From positions 61,461,362 through 61,525,361 of the forward strand of contig NC_030826.1 of assembly GCF_001704415.2 (NCBI RefSeq): a stretch of 64,000 nt of DNA, read 5' to 3'. The DNA comes from Capra hircus (lineage: Eukaryota; Chordata; Mammalia; Artiodactyla; Bovidae). The notes under the pieces are model-generated. The model was given only the letters and a program-made list of their open reading frames with translations. It ran no database searches and had not been told where the DNA came from. A program made the position numbers and the translations under genes. Of the stretch, positions 45,849 through 57,684 are shown piece by piece (the first letter of the stretch is position 1; every line of letters starts with the position of its first letter).

Positions 45849-46651
45849 TCCTCACTCTTCTTCATTCTTCCACTTCAAGTCCATAAAAATAACTACTTGC
45901 CTCTGATTCTTTACTAAGGAAGCAATTTTCTTTCTGAATTATCCCCAAGTCTGGGGCACTCTGTGGCTTTTGAGATTGCTAATGACTTTTATCTGTCACT
46001 GTTTATAATAACGGACACATACAGGGCAAATATTTTGTGTGTTTATGAAGCATGATAAAGAACCCTCCTGAGATGACCACACAACTTAACATCCCGCACT
46101 GCAGATGCCAGCGCCTCCTCCTGGCCCACTGCATCTCCTCGCACCTGAGAATCAGCAACTCTTAGATATTATTTACTGCCTGACTTAGAAAATATTACCT
46201 GTGTAAGTACCTCTAACTTATCACTTACCTTTACTACTTTTTAATCTTTATACAAATAACCACGCTCTATGTAATTTCCCGAAACACACGGTGTCTCACA
46301 CCACATTGTCTCCAAGACTCATTCTCGATGTTTCATCTGCAGCTGTGTTTCCTTCACTTTCACGGCTCTAGTCTACTCTAACTCATCTGTTAAGGGGCAC
46401 TTGGGCTTTTCCAGTTTCCTCCCCCACGAGCTGTGCTGGTGTGCACAGCCCAGTACGCGCCTTCTGGTATGTATTTATGACTTTCTGGGGCACACACTTA
46501 TGAGCTGAACTGACAGTCCACGAAGCGAATGCTCATCTCTGCAGGATGACGCCACCGACGTTTTGTATTCTCACCACAGTGTGAGCACTCTTTTTGTTCC
46601 ATACTTTCAAACACACTTGGCACTGCCAATTTCCTATTTTTAATAATAGGT
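45849..46651. other. Intronic sequence, no feature recognised
   Basis: AT-rich unique sequence without a recognised feature. Confidence 0.45.
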
Positions 46652-46918
46652 TTCAGTTCAATTCAGCTCAGTTGCTCAGTCGTGTCCGACTCTTTGGAAG
46701 CCCATGAACTGCAGCACGCCAGGCCTCCCTGTCCATCACCAACTCCCGGAGTTTACCCAAACTCACGTCCGTCGAGTCTGTGATGCCATCCAACCATCTC
46801 ATCCTCTGTTGTCCCCTTCTCTGCCTGCCCTCAATCTTTCCCAGCATCAGGGTCTTTTCAAATGAGTCAGCTCTTCGCATCTGGCGGCCAAAGTATTGGC
46901 GTTTCAGCTTCAACAGCT
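46652..46918 (-). mobile_element. BovB 3'-end SINE-like fragment
   Basis: In reverse: CAGTTGCTCAGTCGTGTCCG, CGTCGAGTCTGTGATGCCAT and GGTCTTTTCAAATGAGTCAG. The minus-strand frame reads MRWLDGITDSTDVSLGKLRE. It lies next to an L1 fragment. Confidence 0.9.
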
Positions 46919-46921
46919 TTA

Positions 46922-47240
46922 GTAAGATACAATTACTTCACATTTCACGAAGTTCACACTTGACTCTGCACAAGTCAGTGTTTCTCAGTGCATTCATACA
47001 GCTGCACCTCGATCACCACTGCTGAATTCCAGGACACTTCCATCACCTCAGAAAGAAACCCCACACCCACGCGTGGTCACATCCTCCCCCGAAGCCACTG
47101 GCAACCACTGATTTCTGTCTGTCTCTTTGGATTTCCCCACCCAGGACACGGCGTATAACTGGAGTCTCACCACAGAGGCCTGTTGTGTCTGGGCTGTCCC
47201 TCTCAGCACGCTTTTGTGGTGGCGTGCGGCTGTCAAACAC
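46922..47240 (-). mobile_element. Old L1 LINE 3' UTR fragment
   Basis: In reverse: CCTCAGAAAGAAACCCCACA, CCACTGGCAACCACTGATTT and CTGTCTCTTTGGATTTCCCC follow a widespread ancient L1 3' end. Confidence 0.7.
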
Positions 47241-47321
47241 TACCCCACTGTGCGGACGTACCACACTCGCTCACCTCCTTGCCAGCTGATGAATGCTGGA
47301 GACTGTCAGTGCTGCTGGTGC

Positions 47322-47405
47322 CCTGCTGCTGCTGCGTCACTTCAGTCGTGTCCGACTCTGTGACCCCACAGACGGCAGCCCACCAGGCTCCCCTGGACAG
47401 CTGCT
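47322..47405 (-). mobile_element. BovA-type SINE fragment
   Basis: TGCTGCTGCTGC tail, TCACTTCAGTCGTGTCCGAC and CGGCAGCCCACCAGGCTCCC are a partial BovA body in reverse. Confidence 0.85.
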
Positions 47406-47561
47406 CATTAACTCTCAGCATCTTTCAGTCTTTTCTGGGTCTCCAGTCCTAGTCCTCAATTCCTCTCTTGTGTATGTGTGCCTTCTTATTTTTCCAATTA
47501 GTCCAAAAAGTCTGTTTTCTAGTTTTCCGAAATGATCTAATTTTTGATTCTACTGCACTAC

Positions 47562-48600
47562 AACAAACTCTGAAAAATTCTGAAAGAGGTGGGAATACCA
47601 GACCCCCTGACCTGCCTCTTGAGAAATCTGTATGCAGGTCAGGAAGCAACAGTTAGAACTGGACATGGAACAACAGACTGGTTCCAAACAGGGAAAGGAG
47701 TACATCAAGGCTGTATATTGTCACCCTGCTTATTTAACTTCTATGCCGAGTACATCATGAGAAACGCTGGACTGGAAGAAACACAAGCTGGAATCAGGAT
47801 TGTTGGGAGAAATATCAATAACCTCAGATATGCAGATGACACCACCCTTATGGCAGAAAGTAAAGAAGAACCAAAGAGCCTCTTGATGAAAGTGAAAGAA
47901 GAGAGTGAAAAAGTTGGCTTAAAGCTCAACATTCGGAAAACGAAGATCATGGCATCTGGTCCCATCAATTCATGGGAAATAGATGTGGAAACAGTGGACA
48001 CAGTGATGGACTTTATTTTGGGGGCTCCAAAATCACTGCAGATGGTAACTGCAGCCATGAAATTAAAAGACGCTTGCTCCTTGGAAGAAAAGTTATGACC
48101 ACCCTAGACAGCATATTAAAAAGCAGAGACATGACTTTGCCGACAAAGGCCCATCTAGTCAAAGCTATGTTTTCTCCAGTAGCCACGTATGGATGTGAGA
48201 GTCAGACCATAAAGAAAGCTGAGCACCGAAGAATTGATGCTTTTGAACTGTGGTGTTGGAGAAGACTCTTGAGAGTCCCTTGGACTGCAAGGAGATCCAA
48301 CCAGTCCATCCTAAAGGAGATCAGTCCTGAATATTCATTGGAAGGACTGATGCTGAAGTGAAACTCCAATACTTTGGCCACCTGATGAGAAGAGCTGACT
48401 CATTGGAAAAGACCCTGATGCTGGGAAAGATTGAAGGTAGGAGGAGGGGATGACAGAGGATGAGACGGTTGGACGGCATCATCGACTCGATGGATGTGAG
48501 TCTGAGTGAACTCCGGGAGTTGGTGATGGACAGGGAGGCCTGGCGTGCTGCGATTCATGGGGTCGCAGAGTCAGACACGACTGAGCGACTGAACTGAACT
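47562..48600 (+). mobile_element. BovB LINE, 5'-truncated
   Basis: Sense BovB from the reverse-transcriptase region to the tail GACACGACTGAGCGACTGAA. The 5' border near 47562 is blurred by divergence, and I could not define a target-site duplication. Confidence 0.93.
47589..48361 (+). pseudogene. BovB reverse transcriptase fragment, frameshifted
   Basis: The frame from 47589 holds GVHQGCILSPCLF (motif B, H where the best copy has R) and YADD, then leaves the BovB frame near 48015, where a small indel falls in the T/G run before GGCTCCAAAATC. The correct downstream frame continues separately from about 48020 to a stop at 48359-48361 within a 3-bp-deleted stretch. It is inactive. Confidence 0.9.
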
Positions 48601-48603
48601 GCC

Positions 48604-49989
48604 TCACTTTTTACTGAACTATCTGCTTCCCTTGGCACCCACGACACCATCTCCTTTTGAGTCTTCAGGCGCCGCTCTGTTAACTGCGTCTCGGTCTCTG
48701 CTGATTGTAAACGGGAACTGCCCACGCCACCTGCCCTTCCCTGGCTAAGGCCTCTTTCCGAAAGTCCATTCTTACAGCTTGAGTCCCCTTTCTGTGGGGT
48801 GAGCTCCCGCTCTCTCTCTGTACTGCTCTGTCCCTTGCACCTACATCCAGACTCAGTCCAGCCACAGGGTAGCCCCCTCTCTGAGTTGTCTCATGGGCCC
48901 TGAACCAACGTCCCAGCTAACCTCGGTCATATCACCTTCCTGGAGTCTGCTCCTCCTCAGCTTGTTAACTGCTCCATCACTGAGTCCCCCACATCAGAAA
49001 CCCAAGAGTTTCCCAGAATCCTCTTCTCTCACCCCGACTGCCTTACTGATTCTCACTTCCAGGTCTTCACCTTTCCTGCCCTGGATTTTACAGCAGCCTT
49101 TTCACCAGTATCTTCTGCTCTTCCTTTTCTGTCTGGCCTATGTGCACCTCCTGGTGTTCTGCATGAGCTGCAGGGATGATCCCAACGCCCAGCCACTCCA
49201 CAGGCTTAACTTCTCCAGTCTCCGCTCCTGTGATTCCTTGCAGAGAAGTTGTAGCAAACATACAGCTCAGGCCATTCTCTGAAAACTGTATTTGCTTTGG
49301 GCTTTTCACAGAGATGGTCTAAAACAGTGGTTCCAACCTGGGCACCTTGGGCTTATGAAGCATCACGATGCTATCAGAGGACACAGGAAAAAGCCTGAGA
49401 AGTTCTCGGGGCCCAAAGATAGAGTCTACAGAATACAATGCTTTCTGTGGAAGCTCCTCCCGTCACCCCCATTACAGAGGATGAGTTCTTCAAACTGTTC
49501 AGTTTTCCCCAGCGAGGCCTCTGCGGTGTCACCACCAAGCTGCCCATCTTAGCCTGACCCCCCACCTTGGGGACCACCTGATGCCCTCGCTCACCAACTG
49601 GCCTTTTATTTCCTTTAGACCAAACTCAGCATCGCAGGCCGTCATGTCTGTATCCCACCCACACGTTACCCTGACCCCGTTTGGAATAGGGAGGTCTGAA
49701 TCCTTGTATCAGTTTCCGGTGTGATCTGTCTACATCTAATGTCAGACTGATTTATTATTGTACTAGCTTAAATCTAGATTTCACTAGCGAAAAAGACATC
49801 AATAAAAGGGTAGCAAGAGCAAACAAAATAATAGGCCCAAGTCGTGACAAGTAATTCTGCAAAGCGTGAATGCTTGTGAAGAATCTGCAGCCCTGAGAAG
49901 TACTCCCCAAACAGGGTCACAGCAAAGGACCAGATTAGGAGGAACGATGCCTCCTAATGTGTGAAGGAAAAAGGTATCATTTGAAGTCA
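48604..49989. other. Intronic sequence, no clear feature
   Basis: Pyrimidine-rich unique or anciently repetitive sequence. A 129-codon frame at 48893-49282 is rich in S, L and P but is not recognised, and no matched splice pair was found. A hAT-like phrase (AACAGTGGTTCCAACCTGGG) lies at 49324. Confidence 0.45.
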
Positions 49990-50080
49990 GAACCACCAGG
50001 AGTTTAGGACCTAGGAATTTGCATTACAAGCTCTCCTGTTGCTTCTGATAATCGGCCCATTTGGGAGCCACAGATGTACA
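49990..50080. mobile_element. MER5-like hAT DNA transposon fragment (tentative)
   Basis: AGGACCTAGGAATTTGCATT, ACAAGCTCTCCTGTTGCTTC and GATAATCGGCCCATTTGGGAG resemble a MER5A-type element. Confidence 0.45.
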
Positions 50081-50423
50081 TACTTTTAGGTCACAAGAGT
50101 TAATAGTTTTATTTATAACTTTGCAGATTATGTTACTTATGTATGAAACAAAGCAGGAAAATATATTGAGAAGGAGTTCTGTTTACAGAGGACTTTAATG
50201 TGTTACATTTCTTAAATGTAAACATGTATTTTCAATGATACTTAAGTAAGACTTAAGGAAACCAAACAAAGCAATGAAACAGCTGCGCTGTTGCGCGTGT
50301 TGTCAGCGTCCGAAATAAAAAGCCATTTTGGTGAAATCAGCCTGTACTTCTGATTCAAAGTATGTTTCTGCGAATTCAACTTGTGTTTCTATAAGTATTT
50401 GGTAAATATTTAGATGCTTTTTT

Positions 50424-50552
50424 TGGAGAAGGACATGGCAACCCACTCCATTATTCCTGCCTGGAGAATCCTGTGGACAGAGGAGCCTGGTGGGCTGCTC
50501 TCCATAGGGTTGCATAGAGTCGGACATGACTGAAGCGACTTAGCGTAGCGTT
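50424..50552 (+). mobile_element. BovA SINE monomer
   Basis: GGAGAAGGACATGGCAACCC, ACTCCATTATTCCTGCCTGG and GTCGGACATGACTGAAGCGA, without a tRNA-like head. Confidence 0.92.
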
Positions 50553-52282
50553 CTAGCTCAGTGAGGATGTGCCTGAGGGCTCTTTCTTAAACAAAAGCAC
50601 ATGCTCCATCTCCATCTTGTTTCTACTGTGATTTTTTTCCTCCACACCCCTCACCCCGCCCCGCGGTAAAAAGAACCCAGTAAGTTGAGATTGGTTGTTT
50701 CAAATGAATGAACAGCATCAACTCTGATAACCCTGAACAGGTTTCTATGGTAACACAGAACAAAGGTAATAACCACCAAGATCTAAATAATCAACGCTGT
50801 TTGACCATCTTAAGCTGGCTTACTTTTAATGGTTTTAAATGCAGCAAAAAACAACACGGTCAGTTCCAAGGGGTCAGGCAATATTACTACTAGAGTATAC
50901 AACTAATTATGTGCTAACCCCAAACAAATATAAACTGGAATCTATGGTTTACTCATGAAAGCAATTAAAATACATAAACATAATCTACACTGAGTCCACC
51001 ACTCTGGCATGTAATTATCTATCTAATTCAAACCACGAAGCTAGGTGTTAGAATTTAACGTCCCTGAACTAAATACAAATATGGAAAATCATTTTGGGAT
51101 TTGATCCTGATTCATTTTCAACCAAATATCCACAAATTCATTTTAAATGCACAGAAGAACTGCAACAGCTTCACCTAAATCAGTTTTCTACAAGTTAAAC
51201 ATCCCTCCTACACTCAGATGTGATTGTGGAACGGCTTTGATCTTTATTCCCAAATTTATTGCTCCGTGTAATCCATGACAAAATATAATGTGATTTACTG
51301 TATCTCTATATGACAGCCCAGCAGCTGACAGAACTTAATAATTTAGCGTAAGAAACAAACCTTCTGGCACCGAAGCACACAAACCATAATGGGGGCTCTT
51401 TCGTATCCGTCTACAATGCAGCCTATACAAGCTGACACTGAGAACTTCAAAACAATTCTCCGTTTTGTGTGTGCATTTAATGAAGGAGGTTTTTATGCCT
51501 TAAACGTGCTTTGTAGCTGCAAGCAAAAAATTTTGGAACATTTTGCTTTTGTTCTCATTAAAACAATGAGGGACCAGTCGCATGCTAATGTTCTTTTCTC
51601 AAAGAAAAGCACTCAGTTTCTTCGTTTAATTTGAAGCAAATGAAGAAACATAAACATGGAAATCTATAAACCAAATTTATATTTGGTTATTCTATGCAAA
51701 AAGGACAGATTATATAATTGGGCACTAAATATAATGAAGACAGTTACAATATAGAAAAGGAACAGATTAGATAATCAGGCACTATGTAAGGCAATCAAAA
51801 CCTGTCTTGAGAACTGAAGTTTCTCTGAAACTCTCTATGAACTTGGGTCTGCATTCGGGGCAGGAAATGTCAGACCAGATGGTCCTCAGGTCTCTTTCAA
51901 CTCAGAATCTCCAGGATCCACTTGACTGCCTTCCAGGGGGTCATGATGGCTCTGACGGTGGGGGCCGTGATGGGTCTGGGGGCCTCACGCTCCTGAACGA
52001 GGTGGCCAAGAGTGGGGGATGCTCCCAGATCACTTGCCCAGCGCCCGGAGATGACGAGGTGGTGTCTGAATACAGAGCCTGGCCGCGAGGTCTGGCTGGG
52101 CTTCCAAAGCAGGGATCTCTGGAGTCTCACTAGCTTTCTAGCACTGGGTTCTCGACAGAATACCCACCCTGCCCCTACCCCATGGGTCTTCAGGTACTTG
52201 TCAACCTATGACCCAATCAAGGAGAAGCCACTTCTTGCCGCCTCTCCAGGGTATTTGGTTACAAAAGACAAGCTATATACAG
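50553..52282. other. Intronic sequence, repeat-poor
   Basis: The longest stretch without a recognised ruminant repeat in this part of the window (1.7 kb). AT-rich, no exon. Such repeat-poor intron may be under constraint, but that cannot be judged without alignment. Confidence 0.45.
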
Positions 52283-52487
52283 TTTAGTTGTTCAGTCGTG
52301 TCTAACTCTTTGCGACCCCATAGACTGCAGCCCACCAGTCTCCTTCCATGGAATTCTCCAGGCAAGAATACTGGAGTGGACTGCCATTTCCCTCTCCAGG
52401 GGATCTTCCCTACCCAGCGACTGAACCTGGGTCTCCTGCATTGCAGGCGGATTCTTTACCGACAGAGACACCAGAGAAACCCAAGTT
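52283..52487 (-). mobile_element. Bov-tA SINE
   Basis: In reverse: GTTGTTCAGTCGTGTCTAAC, TCCAGGCAAGAATACTGGAG, GACTGAACCTGGGTCTCCTG and TCTTTACCGACAGAGACACC. Confidence 0.93.
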
Positions 52488-54294
52488 ATAGCTTCATCAC
52501 GTCAGTGCAGACCTTTGACACCCAGGGTCTTCTTACAGGCATTTGAATGAAAGATTCTTATCGAGGTGAGCTACCGCTGGGACGTCCAAGACACCATCCA
52601 CGTGCTGCTGCTGACTTGCTGAAACCACTGTGGGTCACAGTCTGAGCTCCTGCTCTGCAAGTGAGGAAGCGTGTCGCTGGAGCCCCCCACCCCGGCGGGC
52701 GGGGCTATCTGGTGTGCAGACAGAACCGCAGCAGAATCCGGTTCTAGAGCCTGTTTCCCGTTACCCTGTGTTGTATCGTCTCTTACACCTCCTTCAGGTC
52801 CGCACATCACCTTGCTCACATTCTAAACCGGCATCTTGACGTGCTCAGCACCTATCACTTGTCACACACACTCATCTCTAGTTCTGGAATCTCACAGCAG
52901 AACTTGGAAAGACTCCAAGAATTCCTAGTGTCTCTTGTTTGAAAAGATTATAGTTAATCGCTTCAGAGTCCAAAGCTACGAAAATCCTTTAAGTGCTTTT
53001 CTGATGAACTGCATGATTGGCTTTCAATTCACCCCAAATAAAGAACAAATAAAACCTTATATGCAAATGTGCCATGAGGCAGGCTTTGTTCTGGAGTGTG
53101 TCAGTGGACTCTCAACCTTTTAAAATGGCCATGAACCTTCTGAATATTCAAATACGAAAAAATCAAAAGATGTGAACTAAATAATTCACTAGCCAAAGCA
53201 GGCAGAAACTAAATTTAAAAATTTTCCCGACTGGTCAAAGGTAGAATACAAATGTGTTAACCCAAAATATACTCAAAAGCTATTCCCCTCCACTTGATTT
53301 ACAAAGTTTAAATATATTTGGTATTTAAATATATACGAGAATAAACTTGGAATTTAACTCTGCAGTCTTGCTTCCCTTTTATTTTGAAGTGAAAGAGTAA
53401 AAAAAAAAAAGTTTTCTTTGCACAACCTCCTAAAAAATGTGTTTTCTCTTTTTTTCTGCATTTGACATGGAATCTGCAGCTGCCAACAGGAGACCTTCAG
53501 GAATGTCCACCAAGAAGCAGCACCACACCCTTTACGGCTTGGACCAAAGCTCCCAGCCTCCCCGGAATTCACCTCTCCTCTTCGCCCAGGCAGACACCGC
53601 CCCTGGCTGCATCCGCTGTCCTGCTTGTCGTCCACTCAACTCTGACGTCAGACCCAAACGTGTCTCCGGTCAAGGAATGTGGATTTTATTCTGGGTGCGG
53701 TGGGATCCCTAAGAGGCTCCAGAACAGGCAGTGAGATGAACAGCTGTCACGGGGGAGATGAGCCCCCAGGACCACTGGAAGGAACCAGAAGAGCAAGCAG
53801 GAAGCTGAGCGGCAGTCAGGACTTTTGTTTCCAGTCCTGATGTAGCCCCGAGCGGCGAGGACACAGAGGAAGTGGGGGGTTATCCCAGCCTCGGGCCTCC
53901 TTCTGAAGAAGACAGTTGCACTGGGGAAACCCAGAACGTTAAACCAAAGGACACGACGGCCTTTGAACTCTTCACATGTTTATCTACCTTTCCAGCACGT
54001 ATTTCACAAACATGCGGGCACCCAACTGCTGACACCCTTCCAAATGGACTCTCCTATAGAAATTCTTCATTTAAAGATGTTTTAGTTTCATGTATCTTTC
54101 AGAGTGCGGCGGGGACAAATGAAAGATGCATTGAGAGATGTGACTACCGGTGAACCGCAAACGACCCTGGGGACTGAGGGTCAGAGGCCCCGTGTGGAGG
54201 GGATGGCCTCTCTCACAGCGCTCCCACCCCTTGCCATGCTCCCTGCTCAGTGTTATCAGTCGCCTTTGCTTCCATGACCCGCTGTCATTTTTAA
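52488..54294. other. Intronic sequence, no clear feature
   Basis: Unique sequence. A weak ancient-repeat phrase lies near 53098-53145. An A-run at 53400-53411. Frames of up to 93 codons have no motif. Confidence 0.45.
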
Positions 54295-55072
54295 ACAGAT
54301 ATAATTGATTCACCATCCCGTTCACCCTTTTCAGGGGTACAGTGCAATAACTTTTACTGTGTTCACACAGCTGTACAACTGTGTGTCTAAGTACAGAGTG
54401 TTTCCTGCCCCAAAGGAGGCCCTGCGCCATCAGCTGCCATTCTCCATCCCCTCTCAGGCCCCGAGACCCCAAGTCTACCCTCCGTCTCCGTGACTGTGTC
54501 TATTCTGACTACTCCTTACAGATGGAAGAACACGATGCGTGTTCTCAGCGTCTGCCTCTCCTCACGTGCACGATACTTTCAAGGCTTACGCGCCTTGTGG
54601 CAGGCATCCGTAATTCGTTCCTTTTATGACTAAATACCATCCAATTGCATGGGTAGACCACATTTGTCCATTTATCACCATTAGATGGGAACTGAGTTGT
54701 TTCTACTTTGTGCCTGCTGCACATAAATGTTGCTATGAACATCTGTGTAGAGGTTTTTACATGAACATGTGTTTTCAGTTCTCTTGGGAGACACTTAGGC
54801 GTGGAACTGAGGGGTCCTATGGTAATTCTACGGGCTTCCCTGGTTGCTCAGCAGTAAAGACTCTGCTTGCAATGCAGGAGACCTGAGTTCGATCCCTGGG
54901 TTGAGAAGAGCCTCTGGAGGAGGGCTTGGCAACCCACTCTAGTACTCTTGCCTAGAGACTCTCATGGACAGAGGAGCCTGGCAGGCTGCAGTCCATGGGG
55001 TTGCACAGAGTCAGAGATCGCTGAAGCGACCAAGCAGCAGCAGCAGCATGCTAATTCTATGAGTAACCTTTG
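54295..55072 (-). mobile_element. Old L1 LINE 3' region, split by a Bov-tA SINE
   Basis: In reverse: GGGGTACAGTGCAATAACTT, ATGACTAAATACCATCCAAT, TTTATCACCATTAGATGGGA and TGTTGCTATGAACATCTGTG. It resumes after the SINE with CTAATTCTATGAGTAACCTT and is then cut by a BovB. Confidence 0.85.
54831..55047 (+). mobile_element. Bov-tA SINE nested in L1
   Basis: Head GGGCTTCCCTGGTTGCTCAG, B-box-like GAGTTCGATCCCTGGG, body GGCAACCCACTCTAGTACTC, (AGC)n tail. ATGGTAATTCTA at 54819-54830 and ATGCTAATTCTA at 55048-55059 form a 12-bp target-site duplication with one difference. Confidence 0.95.
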
Positions 55073-55437
55073 GAGACTGATGCTTTCAAACTGCAGTGCT
55101 GGAGGAGACTCCTGAGAGTCCCTTGGACTGCAAGGAGATCCAACCAGTCCATCCTAAAGGAGATCAACCCTGAATATTCATTGGAAGGACTGATGCTGAA
55201 GCTGAAGCTCCAATACTGTGGCCACCTGCTGGGAAGAGCCGACTCATTGGAAAAGACCCTGATGCTGGGAAAGATAGAAGGCAGGAGAAGCAGACGACAG
55301 AGGATAAGATGGTTGGATGGTATCACCAACTCAATGGGCATGCGTTTGAGCAAACTCTGGTGATGGTGAAGGACAGGGAGACCTGGCATGCTGCAGTCCA
55401 TGGGGTCACAAAGAGTCAGACATGGCTGAGCGACTAA
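55073..55437 (+). mobile_element. BovB LINE 3' end
   Basis: Sense BovB tail from GATGCTTTCAAACTGCAGTG to GACATGGCTGAGCGACTAAC. The frame reads RSNQSILKEINPEYSLEGLM and RWLDGITNSMGMRLS. It forms a tail-to-tail inverted pair with the copy at 55567-55872. Confidence 0.92.
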
Positions 55438-55566
55438 CAACAATGCCAAAAGAATACCCAGTACACCACCACGTTTAGGAAATATCCTGTAAGAATGTTA
55501 CGTCACATGAGAATGTTTTGAGGATATTAACCACATTACAAACTGTCTTCTTCATTGAGGAAAAAA

Positions 55567-55872
55567 GTAGTGAAAGTGTTAGCTGCTCAGTCGTGTCCAA
55601 CTCTTTGCGACCCCATGGACTGCAGCACGCCAGGCTTCCCTGTCCTTCACCATCTCCGGGAGTTTGCTCAAACTCATGCCCATTGAGTCGATGATGCCAT
55701 CCAACCATCTCATCCTGTTACCTGTTGCTCCCTTCTCCTCCTGCCCTCAATCTTTCTAATCATCAGGGTCTTTTCCAATGAGTCGGCTCTTCCCAGCAGG
55801 TGGCCAAAGTATTGGAGCTTCAGCTTTAGCATAAGTCCTTCCAATGAGTATTCAGGGTTGATTTCCTTTACA
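55567..55872 (-). mobile_element. BovB LINE 3' end
   Basis: In reverse: GCTGCTCAGTCGTGTCCAAC, GAGTCGATGATGCCATCCAA and CCAATGAGTATTCAGGGTTG. It ends at the TTTCCTTTA near 55872. Confidence 0.92.
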
Positions 55873-56807
55873 CAAAGAACCCCTAGTAAATTTTTCTCTA
55901 AAGATTTCAATTCCAGGAATTTGAACAAGTGACTTTTAAAACTGTACTGCATTGAATCTTTTTTATTGCACTGAATCTTGTTCTAATTGTGATGCTCTCT
56001 TGACATTTGTTCCTAAAAAATGTACAGTCAAATTCAGTTTCCCCTCAAAGAGGCAGAAAAACCCAGCATTCATTGTTTCCTCACAAACCTGACCTCCAGC
56101 TTCATGTTGTTTCCTTGTATTTCCCTCTAGATTTTATTCCTTACTTTAAAAAAAACCTGGCATTTAAAAAGCCATCTTTGAGTTCTAATATTTTCTCCCT
56201 AAAGATGTGAAAAAGTAAAAATGGGAAAAAAAACCCCACCACCTTCAGTGAAGTTAAAGCCAGAAAAAGCCAGAACTTCAAAGGAAGTCTAAGTGAAAAA
56301 AACGCAGGCAAGGTTCACCAGTGGATGATGAAGAAGCAGAAGAAAGTCTGGGGAGATACAGGGTATGCACACAGACTCAGAGCATCTCCTCGAGACAGCT
56401 TGCCTATCACAGAGGGAAAAATAACTTTACAACAGAGAACCTGGCAGATGGCCCCTGACCGAGTGACCGATGTTAATGTCACCAGTGATGGTGTCTCGAC
56501 ACCACTGATACCACGTGCTTGAGATGGCACGACACCACCTCCGCAGGATTCCCGCCCAAAACACAGGCCCTCAGTCTGATCATGAAACAACATAAGATAA
56601 ATCCAAAGCGAAAAACATTACACAAAATAACTGGCACTACTCAGAAGTGACAAGGTCCTGAAAAATAAGGAGAGACTGAGAATGTGTCATGAATTGGAGG
56701 AAACGAAAAGAGAGCTGACAACTAAGTACAACGGGAGGCCCTGGATTGAACCCTGGGACAGCAGAGGAGGGACGGCGGTGGGAAAGCTGCAGGAATGCAA
56801 AGAGGGT
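55873..56807. other. Intronic sequence, no feature recognised
   Basis: AT-rich unique sequence without a recognised feature. Confidence 0.45.
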
Positions 56808-56819
56808 CTGCAGTCACTG

Positions 56820-56942
56820 CTGCTGAGGCGCTTCAGTCGTGTCCAACTCTGCACGACCCCATAGACGGCAGCCCACCAGGCTCCCCCGTCCCTGAGATTC
56901 TCCAGGCAAGAACACTGGAGTGGGCTGCCATCACCTTCTCCA
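56820..56942 (-). mobile_element. BovA SINE monomer with target-site duplication
   Basis: In reverse: GGCGCTTCAGTCGTGTCCAA, CGGCAGCCCACCAGGCTCCC and CCAGGCAAGAACACTGGAGT. CTGCAGTCACTG at 56808-56819 and CTGCAGCCACTG at 56943-56954 are the flanking duplication (one transition). Confidence 0.94.
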
Positions 56943-56954
56943 CTGCAGCCACTG

Positions 56955-57466
56955 ACCAGCATAAATACAAGCTATCTTGCCAGCATTAATTTCCAGGTTT
57001 CCACGGTCACGCTGACAGTAAGGAAGATGCTGACCTGGGGAGAAGCCGAGTGATGGACGGATGGAAATTCTCTGCACTTTTTAGCAACTTCTTAGTAAGT
57101 GTAAATAGAAAGTTTTAAAAGCTTTACAAAGTCATCTTCTAACTTTTTAATAAGTAGAGTTTTCATAATTACTGCCTGACATCCCCCCAATATGTTCTGA
57201 GCTCTTTGCTTGCCGTTTTTCTCTCCCACTGGACTGCCTCAGAAATTTGTATCTAGTGTCAATTCAAAGACCATCTTCTCCATAAAACAGTCCCTGATTA
57301 TCACAGACCTCAGATTTCCAGCATAGTACCTAAGCTAGAATTTTATCATGCAGAGATACAGTTTTAGCTGGACAGTTGGACAGGACTTAGCGACTAAACC
57401 ATCACCAGCACCATATAGTCAGGTTCGTTTATGCTTGTATTTCTCACTATCACCACTATAAAAAGC
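56955..57466. other. Intronic sequence with a BovA tail remnant
   Basis: TTGGACAGGACTTAGCGACT at about 57377 looks like the end of a degraded BovA unit. The rest is not recognised. Confidence 0.4.
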
Positions 57467-57674
57467 TCCCCTGGTGGCTCAGACGGGAAAGCGTCTGCCT
57501 ACAGTGCGGGAGACCAGGGTTTGATCCCTGGGTCAGGAAGATCCCCTGGAAAAGGGAATGGCAACCCACTCCAGTATTCTTGCCTGCAGAATCCCATGGA
57601 TGGAGGAGCATGGTAGGCTATACCAAGGGGTCACAAAGAATCGGAAATGACTTCACTTTCACTTTCCACTTAAC
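57467..57674 (+). mobile_element. Bov-tA SINE with target-site duplication
   Basis: CCCTGGTGGCTCAGACGGGA, B-box-like GGGTTTGATCCCTGGG, body GGCAACCCACTCCAGTATTC. AAAAGCTCCC is exact at 57461-57470 and 57675-57684. Confidence 0.93.
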
Positions 57675-57684
57675 AAAAGCTCCC

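Noticed and set aside
48893..49282. 129-codon leucine/serine-rich frame as a membrane protein
   Set aside because: Pyrimidine-rich intron gives L/S/P-rich frames by composition. No start context or homologue is recognised.
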